Source: Avrilella dinanensis (GTDB lineage: Bacteria > Bacteroidota > Bacteroidia > Flavobacteriales > Flavobacteriaceae). Taken from it: a stretch of 64,000 nt of DNA. The position numbers were made by a program, and so were the translations under genes. The stretch is from contig NZ_NIPO01000001.1 of assembly GCF_002807015.1 (NCBI RefSeq), positions 1,800,417-1,864,416 on the forward strand. The letters are read 5' to 3'. Below the pieces are notes generated by a model. It saw only the letters and a program-made list of their open reading frames with translations, did not search any database and had not been told where the DNA came from. Of the stretch, positions 27,463-36,178 are shown in pieces. The first letter of the stretch is position 1; every line of letters begins with the position of its first letter.

Positions 27463-28188
27463 TTATCCCCTTCTGAATTCACTCAGGACAATCGCAGTAG
27501 CAGTAGCTACATTCAGACTTTCGGTTTGCTGTATATTGCCAAAACGCGGAATCGAAATTCTTTCGGTTACCAATCGTTCAATTTCTTCCGAAATACCATT
27601 GGCCTCGTTGCCCATTACGATAATGCCTTCTTTCGGTAACGATTGTTGGTAAACGTTTTTTCCGTCCATGAATGTGCCGTAAACCGGGCGGGGTGTTTTT
27701 TGCAGATAATCCGGTAAATGGTCATAAACGATATTCACTCTCGTGACAGAACCCATTGTCGATTGTACCACTTTCGGGTTATACACATCAACCGTTTCGG
27801 GGCTGCACAGCAAATGCTCAATTCCGAACCAATCGCACAAACGAATGATTGTACCCAGATTTCCAGGGTCACGAACGGCGTCTAAAGCAACTGTGAGTCC
27901 GTTTTCGGGAATCGGTTGTGTTTTTTTCTGTTCAAAAATTGCCAGACAAGTGTTTGGTGTCGTCAGTGAACTGATTTTTTTCAATTCCTGTTCGGTAATT
28001 AACGTTACCTTATGCTGAGGGGCTACAAAATGTACATCTTTAGTCGTATATAAATGGTACAAAACCAAATCAGACAACAGCAACTCCTCCACTCCTTTTA
28101 TACCTTCGACAACAAAAAGCAGGTGTTCGTTTCTGTACTTTTTTTGTTTTAAATTTGTTATAAATTTAATTTGATTTTTACTAAGCAT
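27463..28188 (-). CDS. TrmH/SpoU-family RNA 2'-O-methyltransferase
   Basis: This 241-residue SPOUT methyltransferase has an N-terminal substrate-binding domain (FVVEGIKGVEELL) and a knotted catalytic domain. The three family motifs are present: motif 1 DPGNLGTIIRLCDWFG, motif 2 IVMGNEANGIS and motif 3 IPRFGNIQQTESLNVATATA, the last supplying the SAM pocket. The target may be 23S rRNA or tRNA; the sequence does not decide. Its start codon is only 26 bp from that of the divergent TamA-like gene. Confidence 0.9.
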   Translation of the reverse strand: MLSKNQIKFITNLKQKKYRNEHLLFVVEGIKGVEELLLSDLVLYHLYTTKDVHFVAPQHKVTLITEQELKKISSLTTPNTCLAIFEQKKTQPIPENGLTVALDAVRDPGNLGTIIRLCDWFGIEHLLCSPETVDVYNPKVVQSTMGSVTRVNIVYDHLPDYLQKTPRPVYGTFMDGKNVYQQSLPKEGIIVMGNEANGISEEIERLVTERISIPRFGNIQQTESLNVATATAIVLSEFRRG

Positions 28189-28214
28189 AAAAAGATTGTA
28201 TTTTTACCAACTGT

Positions 28215-30755
28215 ATGAGAAACTTTGTCCCAAAAATAATAATTTTAATCGGAATAAGCCTTTTATTCGTCGGTTGTTCTGTCGTCAAAAAAGTACCCGA
28301 CGGCAAATATTTACTGGATAATAACGAACTTATTGTCAATGGTAAAAAAGAAAGCAGCGATAAACTAACCGGATTGTTGTACCAACAACCCAACGGAAAA
28401 GTATTGGGTACAAAGCTGCGTTTGCAACTCTACAACATGGCAAAAGACCAGCCGGATTCGCTTTATCGCAAATGGCTGGACGAAAATCCAAAAAAGAGAG
28501 ACCGGCTTACCAGCTTGATTTCTGCCAAGCAAACCGACAGAATGGCAAACTCTTTTCTCATTTCCGGTTTCAGCAATATACTTAAAAGTTTAGGCGAAGC
28601 ACCTGTAATCCTGAACGAAGAACGTACAGAAAGGTCAGTTACGCGATTGAAGAATTATTATCACAACAACGGTTATTTTAATGCGACGGTCGAGTCTTCC
28701 ACAGATACCACCGAATATAAAAAAGCTACAGTCCGTTATGAGATAAATACTCAAAGACCTTTTTTCATTGATAGCATCAGTTATAAAGTGCAGTCACCGG
28801 AACTGTTAAAACTGTATGAAAGAACGCAAAAATATAGTCTCATTAAAAGTGGCGAGCAATATAATGCGGCAACGTTAGACGATGAAAGAGACCGGATTGC
28901 CGGTTTTTTCAGAAATAACGGAGCGTATGATTTTCAGAAAAACTATATCAATTATGAAATCGACTCGCTCAAACAAAACAACAAAGCCGATTTGATGGTA
29001 TTGATTGAAAATCAATCAATAAGAACCAGCGACACGATAGCCACGCAGCCTTTCCGATTGTACACCATCAACAAAGTCAGCTATCATATTACCCAAAATC
29101 CAACAAACCGAAATAACCTTTCAGACAGCACCTATTATCAAGGTGTACATATTTACTCAGACGGACCGCTGAGGTTTAAACCCAAGACTATCGTTAATGC
29201 TAATTTCATTCAGCCTAATGCTAAATTCAGCGATTTCAGCCGGAATATGACTTCCCGGTCATTCGCTGCATTGCAGTCATTCAGTTATCCGGGAATAGAA
29301 TTTATTAAAACGCCCGGCGACACAACCGGTACGCTTTTAGATGCCAGAATATTATTAATTCCACTGAAAAAAGGACAGCTCAACCCAGCTTTGAATGCCA
29401 CTCATTCCAACATTCAACAGGTCGGGCTGGAAGGTTCACTTGGCTTTACTTTCAGAAATGTCTTTCGCGGAGCCGAAAATCTGAACCTCAGCGTTCACGG
29501 CAACATCGGTTCATCTGCCAGCAGATACCGCGGCGGACGGAATACCTTTTTTGACATTTTGGAATATGGTGCTGATGCCAGATTAAGTTTCCCGAGATTT
29601 TTGTTTTTTGGCGGAACAGATAAAATTCTGCCAAGAAGAATGTTTCCTACCACACATATCAGTCTGGGGTATTCCAGTCAGCGGAATATTGGTTTGGATA
29701 AACAAAACCTGACTTCGGTATTTAATTACAGCTGGACACCGAGCCGTCAGAATGGTTTCAGTTTTGATGTACTCAATCTGCAATATGTACAAAATCTGAA
29801 CCCGGATAATTACTTTAATGTCTATCGTTCGTCATACAACCGATTGAATGAAATTGCCGAAGGTTCGAGTGCCGCCCCGGAATATTTTGACGAAAACGGA
29901 AACCTGAACATTTCTGACGGCGGAACCGACCATTTTATTGACGACGTTTTGGCAGGCGAAATTCCGTTAAATAATAATGACTATAATGCTGTTCGGAGTA
30001 TTTCCGAAAGAAAAGACAGGTTATCTGAAAACAACCTGATTCTCGCAAGCAGCCTGACATTCACGCGTTCAACCAGATACAACCTGGACGACCAGGATTT
30101 TTATACTCTCAGAGCCAAACTGGAAAGTGCAGGAAATTTCATGAACCTCATTGCTAAAAAAGAGCGGGAAGACGGAACCGAGACTTTTCTGGATATTGCT
30201 TATTCTCAGTATGTAAAAGCAGAATTAGACTTTGTTAAATACTTTAAAATCAATAATAAACAAGTATTTGCATTCAGAGCGTTTGGAGGTATCGCTATTC
30301 CGTACGGCAATTCCAACAGTATTCCGTTTTCACGAAGTTATTTTGCCGGAGGAACCAACGACAACAGAGCGTGGCAGTCATATAATTTAGGGCCGGGACG
30401 TAGCGGAGGAGTCAACGATTTTAACGAGGCAAACTTAAAACTGGCATTGAGCACCGAATACCGCTTTAACGTTGCCGGACCATGGAATCTGGCACTCTTT
30501 GTCGATGCCGGAAACATCTGGAACGTACTCGATAATGTGGACGACCCTGAAATGACTTTCAACGGATTCAGCTCATTGCAGGATTTGGCTGTCGGAAGTG
30601 GAATCGGGCTTCGGTATGACCTTAGCTTCTTTATTATCCGCCTCGACGTTGGTTTCAAAACCTACAATCCCGCCAAAGACCCAGGCGAAAAATGGTTCAG
30701 AGAGCTCAATTTGAGCAAGGCAGTATTTAATATCGGAATTAATCATCCTTTTTAA
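28215..30755 (+). CDS. TamA/BamA-family outer-membrane assembly lipoprotein (TamL-like)
   Basis: This 846-residue protein has a lipoprotein signal (LLFVGC, Cys21), POTRA-type repeats over about residues 130-290 (e.g. GYFNATVESSTDT, YKVQSPELLKLYE), and a C-terminal 16-strand Omp85 barrel. The barrel carries a RGG-type loop motif (FAGGTNDNRAWQSYNLGPGR) and ends in the aromatic strand FNIGINHPF. It likely inserts proteins into the outer membrane or links to a TamB partner. Bacteroidota have lipidated TamA homologues called TamL; length and the lipid anchor fit that group better than BamA. No tamB gene is seen in the window. Confidence 0.85.
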   Translation: MRNFVPKIIILIGISLLFVGCSVVKKVPDGKYLLDNNELIVNGKKESSDKLTGLLYQQPNGKVLGTKLRLQLYNMAKDQPDSLYRKWLDENPKKRDRLTSLISAKQTDRMANSFLISGFSNILKSLGEAPVILNEERTERSVTRLKNYYHNNGYFNATVESSTDTTEYKKATVRYEINTQRPFFIDSISYKVQSPELLKLYERTQKYSLIKSGEQYNAATLDDERDRIAGFFRNNGAYDFQKNYINYEIDSLKQNNKADLMVLIENQSIRTSDTIATQPFRLYTINKVSYHITQNPTNRNNLSDSTYYQGVHIYSDGPLRFKPKTIVNANFIQPNAKFSDFSRNMTSRSFAALQSFSYPGIEFIKTPGDTTGTLLDARILLIPLKKGQLNPALNATHSNIQQVGLEGSLGFTFRNVFRGAENLNLSVHGNIGSSASRYRGGRNTFFDILEYGADARLSFPRFLFFGGTDKILPRRMFPTTHISLGYSSQRNIGLDKQNLTSVFNYSWTPSRQNGFSFDVLNLQYVQNLNPDNYFNVYRSSYNRLNEIAEGSSAAPEYFDENGNLNISDGGTDHFIDDVLAGEIPLNNNDYNAVRSISERKDRLSENNLILASSLTFTRSTRYNLDDQDFYTLRAKLESAGNFMNLIAKKEREDGTETFLDIAYSQYVKAELDFVKYFKINNKQVFAFRAFGGIAIPYGNSNSIPFSRSYFAGGTNDNRAWQSYNLGPGRSGGVNDFNEANLKLALSTEYRFNVAGPWNLALFVDAGNIWNVLDNVDDPEMTFNGFSSLQDLAVGSGIGLRYDLSFFIIRLDVGFKTYNPAKDPGEKWFRELNLSKAVFNIGINHPF

Positions 30756-30764
30756 TAAAATTCT

Positions 30765-30772
30765 TACTTTTG
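30765..30772 (+). promoter_or_regulatory. -7 promoter box of fbaA
   Basis: TACTTTTG matches TAnnTTTG and lies 31 nt before the aldolase ATG. No TTG at the expected distance is seen. Confidence 0.5.
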
Positions 30773-30803
30773 TAAAAACAAATAAATTTATTTTCTCATA
30801 GGT

Positions 30804-31871
30804 ATGGCTCATAATATTAAGCCCGGTGTTGCTACCGGAAATCAGGTTCAGGAAATATTTAACTATGCAAAGGAAAAAGGTTTTGCCCTTCCGGCAGTGA
30901 ACGTAACCAGTTCCAGCACCATCAACGCAGCAATGGAAACCGCTGCTAAACTCAATTCGCCTATTATCATTCAATTTTCAAATGGCGGAGGTTGTTTTAT
31001 GGCAGGAAAAGGTTTGAGCAACGACAACCAGCAAGCTGCCATAGCAGGTTCTATTGCCGGTGCCAAGCAAGTGCATGAATTGGCAGAATTATATGGAGCA
31101 ACGGTTATTTTACATACCGACCATTGTGCCAAAAAACTATTGCCTTGGATTGACGGACTGCTTGATGCCAGCGAAAAATATTTTGAGCAAAACGGCAAAC
31201 CACTCTTTTCTTCTCACATGATTGACTTATCGGAAGAACCGCTTGAAGAAAATATTGAGATTTCTAAACAATATTTAGAAAGAATGAGTAAATTAGGTAT
31301 GACCCTCGAAATCGAATTGGGAATTACCGGAGGCGAAGAAGACGGTGTGGACAACACCGATGTAGATTCTTCCAAGCTATATACCCAGCCGGAAGAAGTA
31401 GCTTATGCCTACGAAGAATTAAAGAAAATTTCTGCCCGGTTTACTATTGCGGCAGCATTTGGAAATGTGCACGGCGTGTATAAACCCGGAAATGTAAAAC
31501 TTACCCCGAAAATATTAGACAATTCACAGAAATATATTGAGAACAAATTCAACACCGGTAAAAATCCGGTAGATTTTGTTTTTCACGGCGGTTCCGGTTC
31601 AACGGTTGAAGACATTCGCGAAGCTATTTCGTATGGTGTCATCAAAATGAACCTTGACACCGACTTGCAATTTGCTTTCACTGCCGGTGCAAGAGATTAC
31701 ATCAGCAATAAAATCGATTATTTAAAAACACAAATCGGTAATCCGGAAGGCGATGATTTGCCGAACAAAAAATATTACGACCCGAGAATCTGGCTGAGAG
31801 ACGCTGAATTATCATTCGTAAAAAGATTAGAAGAATCTTTTGCTGATTTGAATAATATCAATACATTATAA
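30804..31871 (+). CDS. fbaA: Class II fructose-bisphosphate aldolase
   Basis: This zinc-dependent enzyme cleaves fructose 1,6-bisphosphate to dihydroxyacetone phosphate and glyceraldehyde 3-phosphate in glycolysis and gluconeogenesis. The zinc and catalytic site [15 protein letters not shown] and the second signature [16 protein letters not shown] are present, as are [10 protein letters not shown] and VFHGGSGST for phosphate binding. The 355 residues match class IIA enzymes. accD follows 14 bp after the stop, so the two may be co-transcribed. Confidence 0.97.
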   Translation: MAHNIKPGVATGNQVQEIFNYAKEKGFALPAVNVTSSSTINAAMETAAKLNSPIIIQFSNGGGCFMAGKGLSNDNQQAAIAGSIAGAKQVHELAELYGATVILHTDHCAKKLLPWIDGLLDASEKYFEQNGKPLFSSHMIDLSEEPLEENIEISKQYLERMSKLGMTLEIELGITGGEEDGVDNTDVDSSKLYTQPEEVAYAYEELKKISARFTIAAAFGNVHGVYKPGNVKLTPKILDNSQKYIENKFNTGKNPVDFVFHGGSGSTVEDIREAISYGVIKMNLDTDLQFAFTAGARDYISNKIDYLKTQIGNPEGDDLPNKKYYDPRIWLRDAELSFVKRLEESFADLNNINTL

Positions 31872-31885
31872 AAACAAAGACTACT

Positions 31886-32749
31886 ATGGCATTAGATTGG
31901 TTTAAACGAAAGGATAAAGGGATTACAACCCCTACAGAGAGTAAAAAAGACACGCCGAAAGGTCTTTGGCACAAAACACCAACGGGCAAGGTCATCGACA
32001 CCGACGAGTTGGAAGGAAATTCTTGGGTTAGTCCCGAAGATGACTACCATGTGAGAATTGGCAGCCGGGAATATTTCCAGATTTTGTTCGATGACAATAA
32101 GTACAAAGAGTTATTTGCCAATATTGAATCCAAAGACCCATTAAAGTTTCAGGATACGAAAAAATATACCGAAAGGCTGAAAGAGGCACAGAAAAAAACC
32201 AAACTGAAAGACGCCGTTAAAGTTGCCGTAGGGAAATCCAAAGGCAAAGAGTTGGTCGTTGCCGCTATGGATTTCGCCTTTATCGGAGGATCGATGGGAG
32301 CTGTTGTCGGGGAAAAAATAGCCCGTGCTATTGACTATTCGCTACAAAACAATATTCCGTTTATGATGATTTCCAAATCGGGAGGAGCAAGAATGATGGA
32401 AGCTGCTTATTCTTTGATGCAAATGGCGAAAACTTCTGCCAAACTTGCCCGGTTGGACGAAGCAAAAATTCCGTACATTTCGCTTTGTACCGACCCGACA
32501 ACCGGAGGAATTACCGCTTCTTTTGCTATGCTGGGCGACATCAATATCGCAGAACCGGGAGCTTTGATTGGTTTTGCCGGTCCTCGCGTGGTTAAAGACA
32601 CCACCGGAAAAGACTTGCCGGAAGGTTTTCAGACTTCGGAATTTTTGTTGGAACATGGCTTTTTAGACCAAATTGTACACCGCAAACAACTAAAAAATAA
32701 AGTAAATTTATACCTCGACCTGGTTTTAAACAGACCGGTAAGAAACTAA
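31886..32749 (+). CDS. accD: Acetyl-CoA carboxylase carboxyltransferase subunit beta
   Basis: This subunit transfers the carboxyl group from carboxybiotin to acetyl-CoA, the first step of fatty acid synthesis, as a complex with AccA (not in the window). The crotonase-like core is clear: [31 protein letters not shown] and [17 protein letters not shown]. The N-terminal four-cysteine zinc ribbon of E. coli AccD is absent: the segment reads [20 protein letters not shown] with no Cys. At 287 residues it is otherwise normal. Downstream is an 11-bp hairpin and then tRNA genes. Confidence 0.93.
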   Translation: MALDWFKRKDKGITTPTESKKDTPKGLWHKTPTGKVIDTDELEGNSWVSPEDDYHVRIGSREYFQILFDDNKYKELFANIESKDPLKFQDTKKYTERLKEAQKKTKLKDAVKVAVGKSKGKELVVAAMDFAFIGGSMGAVVGEKIARAIDYSLQNNIPFMMISKSGGARMMEAAYSLMQMAKTSAKLARLDEAKIPYISLCTDPTTGGITASFAMLGDINIAEPGALIGFAGPRVVKDTTGKDLPEGFQTSEFLLEHGFLDQIVHRKQLKNKVNLYLDLVLNRPVRN

Positions 32750-32766
32750 TTGTGAGCAAATAGCGT

Positions 32767-32792
32767 TTTTTGTCCCGAACCCGGGACAAAAA
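32767..32792. other. Stem-loop after accD
   Basis: TTTTTGTCCCG and CGGGACAAAAA form an 11-bp perfect stem around AACC. The T's precede and the A's follow the stem, the reverse of a normal terminator, so it may mark the accD mRNA end by processing or protection instead. Confidence 0.6.
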
Positions 32793-32817
32793 TTCGCAAA
32801 AATTATTTAAAAAAAGT

Positions 32818-32847
32818 TTGCCAGTGATTCAAAATATTATAGATTTG
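32818..32847 (+). promoter_or_regulatory. Promoter of tRNA-Gly/tRNA-Leu
   Basis: TTG (32818-32820), 19 bp, TAGATTTG (32840-32847): a complete Bacteroidota promoter, 29 bp before tRNA-Gly. Confidence 0.85.
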
Positions 32848-32876
32848 CAGTCACAAAATAAGTCCTAAGACATCTT

Positions 32877-32949
32877 GCGAAAATAGCTCAGTTGGTAGAG
32901 CGCCACCTTGCCAAGGTGGAGGTCGCGGGTTCGAATCCCGTTTTTCGCT
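32877..32949 (+). tRNA. tRNA-Gly (GCC)
   Basis: A 73-nt cloverleaf with acceptor GCGAAAA/TTTTCGC, anticodon stem CCACC/GGTGG, loop TTGCCAA (anticodon GCC) and T-loop TTCGAAT. The discriminator is T and CCA is not encoded. Confidence 0.96.
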
Positions 32950-32962
32950 CTGTTTATTTCAC

Positions 32963-33048
32963 GCTCGAGTGGTGGAATTGGTAGACACGCTGGACTTAAA
33001 ATCCAGTGAGCAGTAATGTTCGTGCGGGTTCAAGTCCCGCCTCGAGTA
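32963..33048 (+). tRNA. tRNA-Leu (TAA)
   Basis: An 86-nt class II tRNA with a long variable arm. The anticodon stem CTGGA/TCCAG holds loop CTTAAAA with anticodon TAA. Acceptor GCTCGAG pairs with CTCGAGT, including a terminal G-T pair, with discriminator A. It lies 13 bp after tRNA-Gly and is probably co-transcribed. Confidence 0.95.
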
Positions 33049-33051
33049 CAT

Positions 33052-33083
33052 AAAGCCTGATGATTTTTCATCAGGCTTTTTTG
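33052..33083 (+). terminator. Terminator of the tRNA-Gly/Leu unit
   Basis: AAAGCCTGATGA and TCATCAGGCTTT form a 12-bp stem, followed by further T's. It can also serve the convergent DinB-type gene. Confidence 0.9.
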
Positions 33084-33142
33084 TTTATATTTTTGGTATA
33101 ATACTAAATAAGTCTCTTTCGACTCGAACCAACGATTACCTT

Positions 33143-33634
33143 TTACTTTTCATCGGCAGAAGGGCCGTAAATTCCGGGTACAGGAATGTCGAGTAATCGC
33201 ATATAAACGGTAAGTTGTCCTCTGTGATGAATCAAATGATTGGTTACAATGAAACGCAATACTGCTGTTTTAGGCATTTGAGCTATGATATGATCACCTG
33301 CTTTTAACGTCCACGGATCGAAAACGATTTTCTCGTCCATCGATGCTATTATCTCTTTGTTTCTTTCAAAACCTTTGTTCAATCTTTCAATCAGTTCATC
33401 AACTGTTGTTAAGGCTGAAGGTACATAATCGGTATGAAAATCAAAAGTATCTTTGGTAAGTGCAAATTCCACCCAATCGTGCAATTCTACAATATGATTT
33501 GCCAATTGCCCCAAAGTCATTGATTTTTCGTGAGGTTTCCAGCCAAAATCATCATTTCTCAGGTTTTTTAAAATACGTAGCGTGTTGTCTTTTTCACGCT
33601 CTAGTTCAATCTGTAATGCTTTTTGAATGCTCAT
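33143..33634 (-). CDS. DinB-superfamily protein (predicted metal-dependent thiol transferase)
   Basis: This protein of about 163 residues has the four-helix DinB/YfiT fold. The three metal-binding histidines can be placed at LANHIVELHDWV and in NHLIHHRGQLTVYM near the C-terminus. Family members use bacillithiol or similar thiols, but many have no known reaction. I chose ATG 33634 (MSIQKALQIELE), where the helical domain starts; the frame allows an ATG 12 codons upstream at 33670. It stands alone between convergent tRNAs and the Fur-type gene. Confidence 0.8.
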   Translation of the reverse strand: MSIQKALQIELEREKDNTLRILKNLRNDDFGWKPHEKSMTLGQLANHIVELHDWVEFALTKDTFDFHTDYVPSALTTVDELIERLNKGFERNKEIIASMDEKIVFDPWTLKAGDHIIAQMPKTAVLRFIVTNHLIHHRGQLTVYMRLLDIPVPGIYGPSADEK

Positions 33635-33725
33635 AATTATTTTGAATTGAATTTTATCAAAGTTAATCATTTATGCAGTTTAAATTCCCCCCTTGAAACC
33701 ATTAAAAAAATTCTTTCCAGAAAAA

Positions 33726-34112
33726 CTAGCAACACCGAGGACAAACCCCTGACACTGTAAAATTAACGCTGTGCATCTTATACTTTTCCGGCAATTTAAA
33801 AGAAGGTTCAACCTCTTCAAGGCAAGTTACTGCATGACATTGTTCACAGCTAAAATGAATATGGTTATGATGATGATGATGATCGGCAGAGGAACAATCG
33901 TGACAAGCAGCATATTTAACCACACCATCAATATTGACAATTTTATGTATGAAACCTTCGGTTATCAATCGGTCTAATACCCGATAAATTGTCACTCTAT
34001 CACAAAAATCGTCTAAAAACTCGTGGATTTCCGAATGTGATAATGCCGTTTTTGAATCAGTTATAATATTAAGTATCTTGGTCTTAGCGGCTGTATTTCT
34101 ACTTTTTTTCAT
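33726..34112 (-). CDS. Fur-family metal-responsive regulator (core chromosome copy)
   Basis: This 128-residue repressor has a winged-helix N-terminus (LSHSEIHEFL...VTIYRVLDRLITEGFIHKI, recognition helix DRVTIYRVLD). The C-terminal dimer domain is rich in metal ligands: a run of five His (DHHHHHNHIHFSCEQCHAV) and CPRCC at the end, two Cys pairs for a structural zinc. The metal sensed may be zinc, manganese or another; His richness favours zinc. It is divergent from the HMA-like/methyltransferase/flavoprotein cassette. Two TGCAAY-N3-RTTGCA operators lie between them, which implies autoregulation and control of the cassette. Confidence 0.88.
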   Translation of the reverse strand: MKKSRNTAAKTKILNIITDSKTALSHSEIHEFLDDFCDRVTIYRVLDRLITEGFIHKIVNIDGVVKYAACHDCSSADHHHHHNHIHFSCEQCHAVTCLEEVEPSFKLPEKYKMHSVNFTVSGVCPRCC

Positions 34113-34130
34113 TTTAATATTATTTATTTA

Positions 34131-34145
34131 CGCAACAAAGTTGCA
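34131..34145. promoter_or_regulatory. Fur-type operator, site 1
   Basis: CGCAAC-AAA-GTTGCA, a 6-3-6 palindrome with one mismatch, overlapping a CAACTTTG box that resembles a -7 element in the direction of the Fur gene. It matches the operators at 34169, 53118 and 59705. Confidence 0.7.
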
Positions 34146-34170
34146 TTTACAAATATAATATATATTTTTG
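34141..34170 (+). promoter_or_regulatory. Promoter of the HMA-like/methyltransferase/flavoprotein cassette
   Basis: TTG (34141-34143), 19 bp, TATTTTTG (34163-34170). The -33 element lies in operator site 1 and the -7 element touches site 2, so a bound repressor would cover both. Confidence 0.75.
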
Positions 34171-34183
34171 CAATAGAGTTGCA
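34169..34183. promoter_or_regulatory. Fur-type operator, site 2
   Basis: TGCAAT-AGA-GTTGCA, the same 6-3-6 layout as site 1 with centres 38 bp apart. It overlaps the predicted start of the cassette transcript. Confidence 0.7.
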
Positions 34184-34213
34184 TTAGTGAATTTACTAAC
34201 TAAATTAAAAAAA

Positions 34214-34459
34214 ATGATAGAAGTTTTTACCACAAATATTCAAAGTGAAATTCAGGCAATCCGCGTATTAGAAATACTGGAAAAAAATTTCCCTGAACAA
34301 AAAATCAATTTTGATCTGAATGAAACCAATCTTCCTTACCCTTGCGGACATACAATTTTAAGAATTGAGGGAAAGATAATAAATGTAGAAAAAGTACTGT
34401 CAATCGTAAATAGATCAGGATTTAGGTGCGATATTTTGGAAGATAAAGTTTGTAATTAA
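34214..34459 (+). CDS. Small HMA-like (ferredoxin-fold) protein
   Basis: This 81-residue protein has a beta-alpha-beta-beta-alpha-beta pattern like heavy-metal-associated domains (IEVFTTN, helix AIRVLEILEKNFP, KINFDLNE, TILRIEGKI, helix VEKVLSIVNRSGF, RCDILED). The usual CxxC metal site at the first loop is absent; Cys residues occur instead in PYPCGHT and at RCD and VCN. It could be a metal or persulfide carrier, or a structural relative without metal. I chose ATG 34214 over a GTG nine codons upstream, which would fall almost on the promoter. It is the first gene of a Fur-controlled cassette. Confidence 0.65.
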   Translation: MIEVFTTNIQSEIQAIRVLEILEKNFPEQKINFDLNETNLPYPCGHTILRIEGKIINVEKVLSIVNRSGFRCDILEDKVCN

Positions 34460-34469
34460 CACATATACT

Positions 34470-35093
34470 ATGATTGAATTTTGGGAAGAAGCCTTTAAAG
34501 ACAAACAGGAAATGTGGGGATTTCAACCGGCAAAGTCCGCTGTATTGGCAAAAGATTTCTTTGTAAAAAAAGCTATTAAAAACGTCCTTATCCCCGGGAT
34601 TGGTTATGGGCGGAATGCACAAATTTTCAGAGAAAACGGAATGGACGTATCAGGAATTGAAATATCCAAAACCGCTATTGAACTGGCAAAAAAACATTAC
34701 GGAACGGAAATGGTCATTCACCACGGTTCTGTAACGGATATGCCTTTTGACAATAACCAATACGACGGGATATTTTGTTATGCGTTAATTCACTTATTAG
34801 ATAGTAAAGAAAGAGCAAAACTAATAGCTGATTGCTACTGCCAATTAGCCGAAAACGGTTATATGATTTTTACAACGATCACGAAAAAAGCCCAAACTTA
34901 CGGACAGGGAAAACAAATCGGAAAAGATCGCTTCGAAATGTTTGGCGGGGTGCAACTATTCTTTTATGACAAAGAAACCATACAGGAAGAATTCGGACAA
35001 TACGGCTTGCTTGAAATTACAGAAGTAAACGAAAATTATCCTTTCTATTTGATAAAATGCCAAAAAACGAACATTAACAAATATGAGCAATAA
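34470..35093 (+). CDS. Class I SAM-dependent methyltransferase (TPMT/tellurite-resistance-like)
   Basis: This 207-residue soluble methyltransferase opens with FWEEAFKDKQEMWGFQPA, typical of thiopurine/TehB-type small-molecule methyltransferases. Motif I is VLIPGIGYGRNAQIF, the acidic SAM residue is in VSGIEISKTAIELA, and later motifs include GSVTDMPFDNNQYDGIFCYALIHLL. The substrate is probably a thiol, metalloid or halide, not a macromolecule. It follows the HMA-like gene by 10 bp and overlaps the flavoprotein gene by 11 bp. Confidence 0.82.
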   Translation: MIEFWEEAFKDKQEMWGFQPAKSAVLAKDFFVKKAIKNVLIPGIGYGRNAQIFRENGMDVSGIEISKTAIELAKKHYGTEMVIHHGSVTDMPFDNNQYDGIFCYALIHLLDSKERAKLIADCYCQLAENGYMIFTTITKKAQTYGQGKQIGKDRFEMFGGVQLFFYDKETIQEEFGQYGLLEITEVNENYPFYLIKCQKTNINKYEQ

Positions 35094-36090
35094 AATAACC
35101 AGACGTGAAATCATCAAACAAGGAGGGCTTGCTTTAACGGCATTGGCACTACCATTAACAACTTTTACAAAACTTGACAATATGAAAGATAATAAAGAAT
35201 TTGATGTAATCATCATAGGCGGGAGCTATGCTGGGCTTTCTGCAGCAATGGCATTAGGCCGTTCAATGAGAAATGTTTTGATTATCGACAGCGGAAAACC
35301 TTGCAACCGCTACACACCACATTCGCATAATTTTATTACACAAGACGGAGCCGTACCAGCTGAAATTACTACTAAAGCTAAAGAACAAGTCTTGAAATAC
35401 GATACTGTAAAATTTCATCAGGGTATGGCTGTCAGTGGAAAGAAAACAGGAAACGGTTTTGAAATAACCATAGATTCAGGCGAAAAATTTTCTTCTAAAA
35501 AACTTGTTTTCGCAACCGGAGTAAAAGATATTTTTCCCGATATAAAAGGTTTTCAAGATTGTTGGGGAAAGACCGTAATTCATTGTCCCTATTGCCACGG
35601 TTATGAATTTAAAGGAGAAAAAACAGCTATTCTGGCTAACGGTGAACGGGCTTTTCACGTAGCGGCTTTGGTCAATAATCTTACAGACAAAATTACCATT
35701 ATTACACAAGGAAACCCCGATTTTAAAGAAGAGCAATTAATAAAATTACAGAAAAATAAAATCCAGATTATTGAAAAGGAAGTAGCCGAAATTAAACATC
35801 AAAACGGAGAAGTAGAAGCTCTGATTTTCAAAGACGGGACAAAAGAAAATGTAAGTGCGGTGTATGCGTCAATTCCGTTTGAGCAACATTGCAAAATTCC
35901 ATTGGATTTAGGTTGTGAAATCACTGAAATGGGGCATATCAAAGTAGATCTGTTTCAAAAAACGACAATTCCCGGTATGTATGCCTGTGGAGATAATTCC
36001 AGCCCCATGCGTTCGGTCGCGAATGCCGTAGCTACAGGAAATTTAACAGGTGCAATGGTCAACCATGAGATAACAGCAGAAGAATTTTAA
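35083..36090 (+). CDS. Thioredoxin-reductase-like flavoprotein with twin-arginine leader
   Basis: This 335-residue FAD/NAD(P)H oxidoreductase of the thioredoxin reductase fold has FAD motif VIIIGGSYAGLSAAM, redox pair HCPYCHGYEF and C-terminal FAD motif GMYACGDNSS. Thioredoxin reductases normally carry CATC; CPYC belongs to the related small-molecule disulfide reductase group. The N-terminus reads NKITRREIIKQGGLALTALA, a good Tat signal (TRREIIK plus hydrophobic stretch) that precedes the FAD domain by about 35 residues. A start at ATG 35182 would remove it and give a cytosolic enzyme; the 11-bp overlap with the upstream gene favours the long form. Confidence 0.83.
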   Translation: MSNKITRREIIKQGGLALTALALPLTTFTKLDNMKDNKEFDVIIIGGSYAGLSAAMALGRSMRNVLIIDSGKPCNRYTPHSHNFITQDGAVPAEITTKAKEQVLKYDTVKFHQGMAVSGKKTGNGFEITIDSGEKFSSKKLVFATGVKDIFPDIKGFQDCWGKTVIHCPYCHGYEFKGEKTAILANGERAFHVAALVNNLTDKITIITQGNPDFKEEQLIKLQKNKIQIIEKEVAEIKHQNGEVEALIFKDGTKENVSAVYASIPFEQHCKIPLDLGCEITEMGHIKVDLFQKTTIPGMYACGDNSSPMRSVANAVATGNLTGAMVNHEITAEEF

Positions 36091-36178
36091 ATTCTTTTTC
36101 TACTTGGTTATCTTCTTACTAAACATCAATATATTTTTGTAACTTCGTGCAAATTTTCGCCAGCTAAAATTATAGATT

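Noticed and set aside
32767..32792. Standard intrinsic terminator of accD
   Set aside because: The stem has T's before and A's after it, with no T run following in either direction, so I list it only as a stem-loop.
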